From assembly GCA_040255445.1 (NCBI GenBank), contig JBDZUZ010000077.1, positions 1 to 18,472 on the forward strand: a DNA stretch of 18,472 nucleotides. The letters are read 5' to 3'. How positions within the stretch are numbered: the stretch's first letter is position 1; every line of letters begins with the position of its first letter. The translations under genes were made by a program, and so were the position numbers. This document shows positions 1-6,283 of the stretch, piece after piece. Source of the DNA: JBDZUZ01 sp040255445 (lineage in GTDB: Bacteria; Planctomycetota; Phycisphaerae; Phycisphaerales; UBA1924). The notes below the pieces were generated by a model, which saw nothing but the letters and a program-made list of their open reading frames with translations, was not told the DNA's origin and searched no databases.

Positions 1-1201
1 GATGGGCGTCGTGTACGAGGTGGTCGATCGCGAGCACGACGAGCACGTCGCGCTCAAGACGCTGAAGCGGCTGTCGGCGAACGCGGTGCTCCGCTTCAAG
101 AACGAGTTCCGCGCGCTCCAGGACATCCACCACCCGAACCTCGTTCGCCTCGGCGAGCTGTTCGAGCGGCAGGGCAAGTGGTTCTTCACGATGGAGCTGA
201 TCGAGGGGGTCTCGTTCCTGGAGCACGTGCGCGCGGACGGCGGGGCGGACGGTGAGGCGGACAGCAAGGCGAACGGCTTGCTGCGGTCGCATCGCGGCGA
301 CCGCCCCGGCCCGCGCGGGTTCCTCGAGGACCACGCGTGGATGATCCGCGCGGCGTGCGAACTCTCCCGCGCCCGCGGCGAGCCCGCGGATGGATCGGGA
401 GCGTGGGCTTCCAAGGCTCGCGACCTGGCGACGGTGACGATGCGGATGTTCGTCGCGGCGGACGGCCGGCCGTTCGACACGCGTGAGGATGACACCACGC
501 TCTTCATCCGCGCCTGCTCGACGCACGATGGCGCAACTCCCTCGGGCGCTTCGGTCCTGCTGCACGCGCTGCTGGATCTGTTCGAGCGGACGGGTGATCA
601 GGCTGTCTCTGACTCGGCGCTGGCGGTGATGCGTTGGTACAGCAAGGCCATCGCAGAGTCGCCACTTGGCGCTGTGCACGCGACGCACGCGCTCTTCCGC
701 ATGCTCTCGGGCGGGATCCCGGGAGTTGATGCGCTGGGCGTCGAGCGAGCCCGCGATGCCGCAGCGCCGGAAGCGGCGATGGCACGCTCGGAGCAGGAGC
801 CCGCGGTCGAGATCTACGCCCCCGAGGACCGCATCACCCTCCGCGAGGGCGTGCCCGGCGAGCTCACCGTGATGGTGAAAGTGCGCGATGGGTTGCACGT
901 GATCGCCGCGGATCCCGGCGAAGGGGAGCACGCATCAGCGCTGACGCCGTTCCGCGTCCGGATCGTCGGGGGCGGCGGCGTGACGGCGTACGCCGATTAC
1001 CCGGCGGGCGAGGATTACGGCGTCGAGGGCGTCGGGAAGATCCGCGTGTACCAGGGGTCGTTCGACCTGCGGATCGCGCTCGAACGCACCGGGGAGTGGA
1101 CGGGCCGGCCGCTGCTGGCGATCAGCTACCAGGCGTGCAGCGACACGGAGTGCCAGCGTCCGGTGACGACGGAACTGGACATCGCGATCGATCGCGCGTG
1201 A
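1..1201 (+). CDS. Chimeric 5'-partial frame: kinase N-lobe + YyaL/SSP411 C-terminus + DsbD-N-like domain
   Basis: The frame is already open at the window edge, so the first visible Met (position 2) is probably internal, being the M of a kinase GxGxMGVVYE loop. Residues 1-78 look like a bacterial Ser/Thr kinase N-lobe, with the ATP-binding Lys in VALKTLK (about K19), the helix-C Glu in FKNEFRAL (E35) and a hinge FTMELIEG. No HRD or DFG catalytic motif follows. From about residue 90 the sequence instead matches the end of the YyaL/SSP411 (DUF255) family (GFLEDHAWMIRA, FDTREDDTTLFIR, DGATPSGASVLLHALLDLFE). Residues 268-396 resemble the N-terminal domain of DsbD, ending in YQACSDTECQRPVT with a Cys pair (C379, C384). 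The YyaL and DsbD-like parts plausibly belong together as a thiol-redox or protein-quality factor. The kinase part does not obviously belong, and the join near 236-271 may be an assembly chimera or a real deletion fusion. It converges on the HAD gene. Confidence 0.6.
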   Translation, partial: MGVVYEVVDREHDEHVALKTLKRLSANAVLRFKNEFRALQDIHHPNLVRLGELFERQGKWFFTMELIEGVSFLEHVRADGGADGEADSKANGLLRSHRGDRPGPRGFLEDHAWMIRAACELSRARGEPADGSGAWASKARDLATVTMRMFVAADGRPFDTREDDTTLFIRACSTHDGATPSGASVLLHALLDLFERTGDQAVSDSALAVMRWYSKAIAESPLGAVHATHALFRMLSGGIPGVDALGVERARDAAAPEAAMARSEQEPAVEIYAPEDRITLREGVPGELTVMVKVRDGLHVIAADPGEGEHASALTPFRVRIVGGGGVTAYADYPAGEDYGVEGVGKIRVYQGSFDLRIALERTGEWTGRPLLAISYQACSDTECQRPVTTELDIAIDRA

Positions 1202-1234
1202 GACGAACGATCGAGCCTCGATGAGCCCCACGGT

Positions 1235-1894
1235 TCAGATCAGCCCGCGCTCCGTCAGTGCGGTCTCGATCTGCGTTGCGGTATCGCCGGTGTGGTCGAT
1301 GAGCACAGTGTCCCAACCGAGCCGCCGCGCGGCCGCGATGTTGTCGGGCAGGTCGTCGAAGAAGAGCACGGCCGGGCCCCGGACCCCGATGCGGTCCTGG
1401 AACGCGTGGTAGATCTCGGCATCGGGCTTGGCGTGGCCGAGCAGGTGGCTGGCGTGCATCACGTGCAGCGTCGCGGCGGTGGGGAAGTCGGCGGGGCGGC
1501 CGTCGATGGGTGAGTGGCGCCGCCAGTGCGAGGCGTTTGTGTTGCTAAGCAGCGCGGTGCGGGCGCGGTCCTGGGTGTGCAGCCGGTCGATGACCGCCGC
1601 GACGCCGTCGTACTCGGCGATGAGCCAGGCATCGTGCAGCCGGACGAGATCGTGCTCGCTGTAGAGCCGGTCGGTCGCTTCGATGAGCCCGGCGAAGAAC
1701 GCCCGTTCCTCGATCTGGCCGCGCTGGTAGGCCTGCGACAGTGTCCGGCGCTGTTCCATGAGGTGCGGCGCCTCGACCTGCGCGTGCATCGAAATCCCGG
1801 CCGCATCGCACGCTTCGCGCCACGAGCGGCAGTGCTTCAGGATCACACCGCCCCAGTCGAAGCAGACGACCTCGATGCCAGAACCGCGGCTCAA
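1235..1894 (-). CDS. HAD-superfamily hydrolase (YihX-like phosphatase)
   Basis: This 219-residue cytoplasmic HAD hydrolase probably dephosphorylates a small sugar phosphate or nucleotide; the substrate cannot be read from the sequence. Motif I is CFDWGGVI with nucleophile D13. The usual second Asp is Gly, as in YihX-like members with FDxGxV. Motif II is LLSNTN (S117), the motif III Lys is in HAKPDAEIYH (K156), and motif IV is FFDDLPDN (D180/D181). A helical cap lies between motifs I and II. Length fits the subfamily IA type. No ATG fits ahead of motif I. The start is TTG, overlapping the truD stop as TTGA, with GAGGAGGAG five bases upstream. It is the last gene of the nnrE-nuclease-truD run and is probably translationally coupled to truD. 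Family assignment is secure; the YihX-like label is by motif resemblance. Confidence 0.88.
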   Translation of the reverse strand: MSRGSGIEVVCFDWGGVILKHCRSWREACDAAGISMHAQVEAPHLMEQRRTLSQAYQRGQIEERAFFAGLIEATDRLYSEHDLVRLHDAWLIAEYDGVAAVIDRLHTQDRARTALLSNTNASHWRRHSPIDGRPADFPTAATLHVMHASHLLGHAKPDAEIYHAFQDRIGVRGPAVLFFDDLPDNIAAARRLGWDTVLIDHTGDTATQIETALTERGLI

Positions 1895-3207
1895 TCCGAC
1901 TCCTCCTCGCTATCGCTGTCTTCGTTGGGGCGGCCGCGGCCGGGCGGTGTGGTGTCCGCCGGCTTCATGATTTCGGCGAGCACGACGGTTGCGAAGGAGC
2001 CGCGCGGCAGCTCGAACGCGGCACGGATGTACGCGCCGTGCTCATCGACGCCGCCCTCGATGTCCGGGGCGGTGAGGCGCACGCGGAGCGGGCGGCGCTC
2101 GCCGCGGATCATCCCGCCGGCACGCTTGGAGAAGGCGTCGATCTGCTCGGGCGAGAGCCCGAATTCGGCGAGCGCTTCCCGCTCGATCTGACCAATCGCA
2201 CCGGCAGGGCGGGGCATCCCCGCCCCCCACATAGCGCCGGATGGGCTGATCTCGAAGCGGGCGCAGCGTGCGTGCGTCTCCGGATCGGCGAAGGTGGCGG
2301 CATCGACCGCGAAGACCGCGTAATTGTCGTGCTTGAGCGCCAGGTCGCCCTCGACGATGCGGTTCCAGTCGCCGGTCTCGATACGGCGGTCCAGGACCCG
2401 GTTGAAGACCGCGGACTGGAGCGCGGAGACGAAAAAGCCCAGAAGTGTGTTGTCGATCGAGAGCACGGCCCTGCGGGCATCGCGGCCGCGGGCGAGCTGG
2501 CCCAGGGCCTGACGCTCGGCGCGGGCCGAGCGGGGGAATGCGTCGAGCGCTTCGGCGTACTTGCCCTCCGCAAAGAGCTTGCGGCCGGCGGCGTTGCGTT
2601 CCGGGAACTGTGCGCTTGGGCCGAGCAGCTGCTGGAGCGCTTCGTCCCACTGATCGAGCACCAGGGCGCGGCCGATCAGGTGGTTATTCATCAGCATGCC
2701 GAAGCGCTGCTCGCCGATGCGGTTGGGCACACCCTCTGTCTCGAGCCGGCGCAGCGCCTTCTGAGCCCGCGTCACATCCATCGGGTTGACGCCGCGGATG
2801 CGGATCGAGAAGCGGTTGCCTTTGAGGTGCCCGGCGCGGAGTTTGTTGCCGTGCAGGTCGGCCCAGAGCACGCTGATGCGCTCGTGCCGCAGCATGGGGA
2901 AGTCTTCCGGACGCTTCCCGGGTGCGTGGATCGAGATCACCTGGCGGGTGATGGCGTGCTTGTCCTTGAGGCCCGCGGTGCCGATGGCGCGGCGTTCCAC
3001 GCCGAAGTGCCGCGCGATCTCGCCGACCATGTCCATCGTCGACATCCCGTGCTTCTGGATGAGCAGATAAATGTGCTCGCCCTCGCCGGAGGGTTCGTAC
3101 AGCGGGATCTCATCGACAAGAAAGTCCTCGGGCCGCTGCTTGATCACGCCGCCGGTCCCCGGGATGTCCGCGGTCAGATAGCGCGGCGGCGTCGCACGCG
3201 GCGACAT
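1891..3207 (-). CDS. truD: tRNA pseudouridine(13) synthase TruD
   Basis: TruD converts uridine 13 of certain tRNAs to pseudouridine. From the chosen ATG at 3207 the protein is 438 residues, longer than the E. coli enzyme (about 350). The family signature GTAGLKDKHAITRQ at residues 76-89 carries the catalytic Asp (D82). Other TruD motifs are KQRPEDFLVDEI (23-34), GNRFSIRIRGV (130-140) and PNRIGEQRFG (161-170). The open frame extends upstream to 3450 through the nuclease gene, but that part is low-complexity and unlike TruD. A GAGAGA sits about six bases before the 3207 ATG, supporting it. The tail ends in an acidic run DSDSEEESD, whose codons double as the ribosome-binding site of the following HAD gene. 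Its start lies 94 bases after the nuclease stop, on the same strand. Confidence 0.95.
   Translation of the reverse strand: MSPRATPPRYLTADIPGTGGVIKQRPEDFLVDEIPLYEPSGEGEHIYLLIQKHGMSTMDMVGEIARHFGVERRAIGTAGLKDKHAITRQVISIHAPGKRPEDFPMLRHERISVLWADLHGNKLRAGHLKGNRFSIRIRGVNPMDVTRAQKALRRLETEGVPNRIGEQRFGMLMNNHLIGRALVLDQWDEALQQLLGPSAQFPERNAAGRKLFAEGKYAEALDAFPRSARAERQALGQLARGRDARRAVLSIDNTLLGFFVSALQSAVFNRVLDRRIETGDWNRIVEGDLALKHDNYAVFAVDAATFADPETHARCARFEISPSGAMWGAGMPRPAGAIGQIEREALAEFGLSPEQIDAFSKRAGGMIRGERRPLRVRLTAPDIEGGVDEHGAYIRAAFELPRGSFATVVLAEIMKPADTTPPGRGRPNEDSDSEEESD
1900..1908 (-). promoter_or_regulatory. Shine-Dalgarno site for the TTG-started HAD gene
   Basis: GAGGAGGAG lies five bases before the TTG at 1894-1892. 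It is embedded in the codons of the acidic EEESD tail of TruD. It is the best ribosome-binding match in the window and decides the choice of TTG as start. Confidence 0.7.
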
Positions 3208-3301
3208 CGCGTTCTCTCGTTCATCCTGCACCGCCGATCCTCCCCTCCCCGCCGATGCTCCCTGCACGCCCTCCGCTGCAACACCACGCGGCCCCGCCGG
3301 T

Positions 3302-3754
3302 TCATCCCTCATCACGCGTCGCGGCCTCCAGAACATGTTCCTCGACGTAGATCGGGACGCTGTTGAAGATACCAATCGCGATGGCATCGCTCGGCCGGCT
3401 GTCGATCCGCACCAGCTCGCCGCTCTCCTTGCGGACATCGAGCGTTGCAAAGAATGTGTGGTCGGCGAGATCGCAGATCGTGATGGACTGCAGCTCGCCG
3501 CCGAGCGTCTCGATCACGCTGCCCAGGAGATCGTGCGTCCCCGGGCGCTTGGGCGCGATGCCCTTGAGCCGGCGCTCGATCGACTGCGCTTCGGCGAGGC
3601 CGATCACGATCGGGAAGGATCGTTCGCCGCCGTTGCCGCCCGAGCCCCCGCCCTCGCCCGATTCACCGTTCTCGCCCATCTCGCGGAGCTCGATGATCTG
3701 GTAGTCGTTGAGCTCCCGGATCAGGATTCTGGATAGCTCCATCTGTACGGCCAT
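3302..3754 (-). CDS. Bifunctional nuclease-family protein (DUF151)
   Basis: This 150-residue protein belongs to the DUF151/BFN family, whose plant and Thermotoga relatives have been described as nuclease-like. The bacterial role is not firmly settled. Family features are the N-terminal MELSRILIRELNDYQIIELRE, ERSFPIVIGLAEAQSIERRLKG, RPGTHDLLGSVIETLGGEL, and the conserved RIDSRPSDAIAIGIFNSVPIYVEEHVLE near the C-terminus. The ATG at 3754 is supported by GAGGAG six bases upstream; the frame runs farther to 4018, but that part has no family similarity and overlaps nnrE. An unusual Gly/Glu/Ser/Asn-rich stretch at residues 27-44 separates the first strands from FPIVIG. It lies between nnrE (50-base gap) and truD (94-base gap) in one direction, so co-transcription is likely. 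Confidence 0.88.
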   Translation of the reverse strand: MAVQMELSRILIRELNDYQIIELREMGENGESGEGGGSGGNGGERSFPIVIGLAEAQSIERRLKGIAPKRPGTHDLLGSVIETLGGELQSITICDLADHTFFATLDVRKESGELVRIDSRPSDAIAIGIFNSVPIYVEEHVLEAATRDEG

Positions 3755-3804
3755 GGTCCGCTCCTCATCAATCCCGCTCGCCCAAGGCGCCGCCGCATGC
3801 TCGC

Positions 3805-4746
3805 TTATCCCGCGGCCTGGCCGTGCCCGTTGGCCCGATCCGTGCCACTCTCCGCGCCGCTCCGCATCGATCCATCGCGCCGACCGAACCGCTCCGTGCT
3901 CGCCGGCGCCACCGCACGCCGAACAGCCGTGTCTCCGGGATCGGTATCCCGGTGCGGCGTCACCGCCGTGGCGAGCCGCTCCACGAGAGATTCGGGCGCA
4001 CCGATCCCGGCGACGCACAATTCACCGATGTATTCCTGCGCCGGGAGCGCGAGCATGCCGGGTTTGGCCGCGGCGAAGGTCACGGTCCGGTCGGCCGTCA
4101 CGGTCGGCTCAAACGCCTCTCCGCTCTCGGCATCGAGCCCGCTGGGGATATCCAGCGACAGCACCGCGGCCCCCATCTGCCGCAGGCGGTTGATCGCGCG
4201 GATCGCGCCCGCGGCCGCGCCCGCCGCGGGCCGGCTCAGCCCGGTGCCGAAAAGCGCATCGACGATGATCAGCGCTGCCGCATCGACGCCCGCGAGTGTC
4301 GCGGCCGTTTCGAGCACGCCCGCCTCCGCGGCATCATCCCCCGGATCAACCACGCGGACGATCGGCACGCCCATCTTCTCGCAGATCCGCCGGTTGATCG
4401 CGGCGTCAGCGGCGCCCTCGCCCTCGAACACCGCGATGCAGGCGGCTCTGAGCCCGGCGTTGGCCGCGTGCCGGATCACCGCGAAGCCGTCGCCGCCGTT
4501 GTTGCCCGGCCCGCACACGCCCAGCACCGCACCAGCGCCCCGTTCCGCGGCGAGGTCGAAGAGGTGCCCCGCCGCGCCGATCGCGGCGTTCTCCATGAGC
4601 ACGATCGAGGGCACACCGAATTCCTCGGTCGCCGCCCGATCCAGCTCGCGGGCGGCCGCGCGCGTCAGGACCCGTGTCAGAACGCGCGTCATCGCGCGTG
4701 TCGTCGCGTGGCTCACGGGCATCGGGTCTTCGCGGCGGCCTGCCAT
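3805..4746 (-). CDS. nnrE: NAD(P)H-hydrate epimerase (YjeF N-domain only)
   Basis: The enzyme interconverts R- and S-NAD(P)HX, the damaged hydrated forms of NAD(P)H, so that a dehydratase can repair them. Motifs are SIVLMENAA (47-55), the phosphate loop GPGNNGGDGF (79-88), VDALFGTGLSR (162-172), LSLDIPSGLDAESG (196-209) and TVTFAAAKPG (221-230). The ADP-dependent dehydratase (YjeF C) domain is absent, so its partner must be encoded elsewhere. The start is uncertain: ATGs at 4746, 4722 and 4692 are all in frame and none has a good ribosome-binding site. Family members usually begin just before the LTRxxxRELDRAA segment, which favours 4692. Residues 16-31 are four TRxx units from a 12-base tandem repeat. 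The C-terminal 50 residues, after about 265, are Arg/Gly-rich and not conserved. It is the first gene of the nnrE-nuclease-truD-HAD run. Confidence 0.88.
   Translation of the reverse strand: MAGRREDPMPVSHATTRAMTRVLTRVLTRAAARELDRAATEEFGVPSIVLMENAAIGAAGHLFDLAAERGAGAVLGVCGPGNNGGDGFAVIRHAANAGLRAACIAVFEGEGAADAAINRRICEKMGVPIVRVVDPGDDAAEAGVLETAATLAGVDAAALIIVDALFGTGLSRPAAGAAAGAIRAINRLRQMGAAVLSLDIPSGLDAESGEAFEPTVTADRTVTFAAAKPGMLALPAQEYIGELCVAGIGAPESLVERLATAVTPHRDTDPGDTAVRRAVAPASTERFGRRDGSMRSGAESGTDRANGHGQAAG
4654..4701 (-). repeat. Four tandem 12-base units at the nnrE N-terminus
   Basis: On the minus strand the units are ACACGCGCGATG, ACGCGCGTTCTG, ACACGGGTCCTG and ACGCGCGCGGCC. They encode TRAM-TRVL-TRVL-TRAA in frame. 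The repeat covers the expected start of the conserved domain and the candidate ATG at 4692. Confidence 0.7.
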
Positions 4747-4854
4747 GCGATCAGTCTAAGCGGGCATCCCACGCGCCCGCGAGCGGAGTTGTGCGTGATG
4801 AGGGCGGCATTCACCCGTGCCGCGGCGAGGGCGATGAGAACACCGCCGCCGACA

Positions 4855-4893
4855 GAAAAGAAAACGGGCCCCGGCGGTGAGTCCGGGGCCCGT
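4855..4893 (-). terminator. Intrinsic terminator of the TlpA-like gene
   Basis: On the minus strand an 11-bp perfect stem ACGGGCCCCGG / CCGGGGCCCGT (4893-4883 and 4874-4864) with an 8-base loop is followed directly by TTTCTTTTC. It lies 48 bases past the stop of the thioredoxin gene. The rest of the 4747-4941 intergenic stretch shows nothing else convincing. Confidence 0.9.
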
Positions 4894-4941
4894 CCACGGT
4901 ATCGGAGACGCTACCGAGCCGGGGCGGGGCCGGCATCGGGT

Positions 4942-6078
4942 TTACTTCTTCGCGCTCTTGAAGCGATCGAGCGCGGCCTGCAGCTGCGCCTTGAGGTCGG
5001 CATCGGCGTGCGCCACGGCCTTCTCCTGCACCTCGATCGCCTTGTCGACCTCGCCCTTGGCGAAGTGGACATGGGCGACGGTGTCCAGGATCGCGGCGTC
5101 CTCGCCCTTGGTCAGCTCGTTCGCGCGGGTCGCGAGGCGCTGGGCCAGATCGAGGTCGCGCTCCTTGAGACCCTCGGTGTCGACGATCGTCCACGCGACC
5201 GCGTTGAGGATCATCGAGTTGTCCTTGTACATGTTGCCCATCTCGGCGCCGTAGGCGTATGCCCGCTTGTAGTCCTGCATCTCGGTGAGCAGCAGGTCGA
5301 ACTTCATCATCGCGATCTGGCTCATCATCTGCGGATCGAGGGCGATGAGTTCATCGGCCTTGGTGAGGGCTTTCTCCATGTCGCCGTCGTTGTGCGCCGC
5401 CTGCATCTCGCCGTAGATCTTCTGGGCCTGCTTCTGGATCGAGGCCTTCTTGGCCTCCTTCTTGGCGTGCTCGGCCGGGTCCCAGGTGCCGTCGACGACC
5501 TTGGCGAGCACCTCGTCCATCCCGTCCATCGGGTGGCCGATCCAGGCGATCTTGCCCTGCTTGTCAACGATGAACGCCGCGGGAATGCCGTTCTGCTTCG
5601 CGGCCGCCATCCAGTTCTCGGCCATGTAGGAGCTGCCGCGATCGCCGTCGTAGGCGACCGTGTAGTCCATCTTGGAGCCCATGGTCTCAACGAACTTCTC
5701 GACGGCGCTCAGGGCCTCGCCCTGCTCCCACACGCTCACGCCGATGACGGTGACGCCCTTGTCCTTGTATTCCTTCTGCACATCGGTCAGGTGCGGGATG
5801 CTGACCTTGCACGGTCCGCACCAGGTGGCCCAGAACTCGACGACGTAGACATGGCCCTTCTCGAACTGCTCGACGGGCTTGCCCTTCACGAACTTGGCAA
5901 CCTGCATCTTCGGCGCGGGGTCGCCGACCTGCAGGACCTTATTCTCCTGTTTGGCGTTCTCCTGTTTGGCTTTCTCCTGCTCGCCGCTCTGCTGGGCGAG
6001 CGCGGGCGTTGCGAGGCCGGCGCACGCAACGAGAATCGCCGCGCCGATGCCGAGAATGCGAGTGGTGGTGCTGTTCAT
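4942..6078 (-). CDS. Secreted TlpA-like thioredoxin with helical C-terminal domain
   Basis: This 378-residue exported thiol-disulfide protein probably acts in the periplasm or at the membrane. Residues 1-29 form a signal peptide ending ATPALAQ. A charged QEK/QEN linker follows (32-46), then a thioredoxin fold with EFWATWCGPCK (active-site C87 and C90) and the cis-Pro segment GIPAAFIV (164-171). From about residue 205 the protein is Lys/Ala/Glu-rich and helical (AEHAKKEAKKASIQKQAQKI, then repeats such as GDMEKALTKADELIALDP and GEVDKAIEVQEKAVAHADA), resembling degenerate tetratricopeptide repeats. Plain TlpA/ResA proteins are about 170-200 residues, so the C-terminal half is an addition. The ATG at 6078 is chosen because the signal peptide begins there and AGGAGA lies about ten bases upstream. 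It is monocistronic, with its own terminator, and divergent from the TonB-like gene. Substrate unknown. Confidence 0.9.
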   Translation of the reverse strand: MNSTTTRILGIGAAILVACAGLATPALAQQSGEQEKAKQENAKQENKVLQVGDPAPKMQVAKFVKGKPVEQFEKGHVYVVEFWATWCGPCKVSIPHLTDVQKEYKDKGVTVIGVSVWEQGEALSAVEKFVETMGSKMDYTVAYDGDRGSSYMAENWMAAAKQNGIPAAFIVDKQGKIAWIGHPMDGMDEVLAKVVDGTWDPAEHAKKEAKKASIQKQAQKIYGEMQAAHNDGDMEKALTKADELIALDPQMMSQIAMMKFDLLLTEMQDYKRAYAYGAEMGNMYKDNSMILNAVAWTIVDTEGLKERDLDLAQRLATRANELTKGEDAAILDTVAHVHFAKGEVDKAIEVQEKAVAHADADLKAQLQAALDRFKSAKK

Positions 6079-6181
6079 AAAGAGAGCGTCTCCTGCCGTG
6101 GGTGAGAGCGATTGAGCCATCGCGGCGTACGCACGCCGTTCCGGTTGTCGCTCTGAGGTTCGATTCCCATACAGACTAGCC

Positions 6182-6194
6182 GGTTCCGGGAACC
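6182..6194. promoter_or_regulatory. Palindrome GGTTCC-G-GGAACC between divergent genes
   Basis: A perfect 6-bp inverted repeat around a single G sits in the 205-base divergent region between the TlpA-like gene and the TonB-like gene. Its size and place suit a dimeric repressor operator, but it could be chance in GC-rich DNA. No convincing promoter hexamers could be assigned to either gene. Confidence 0.3.
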
Positions 6195-6283
6195 TGTGTT
6201 CTGTCTTGCAGGTGAAAACACTGGGTTCAATCCGAGCCCGCCCGCCGCGGACGCCCTCCCCCCGCAAGAATCACCCGACCACG

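Noticed and set aside
3823..6105. A 760-codon open frame on the plus strand
   Set aside because: It lies antisense to nnrE and the thioredoxin gene and spans their intergenic terminator. Its composition (His/Arg/Gly/Leu-rich) is typical of the mirror frame of GC-rich genes, and no family motif is seen.
6155..6170. GGTTCGATTCC, which looks like a tRNA T-loop
   Set aside because: The flanking bases do not form a T-stem, and no acceptor, D or anticodon arms can be drawn upstream.
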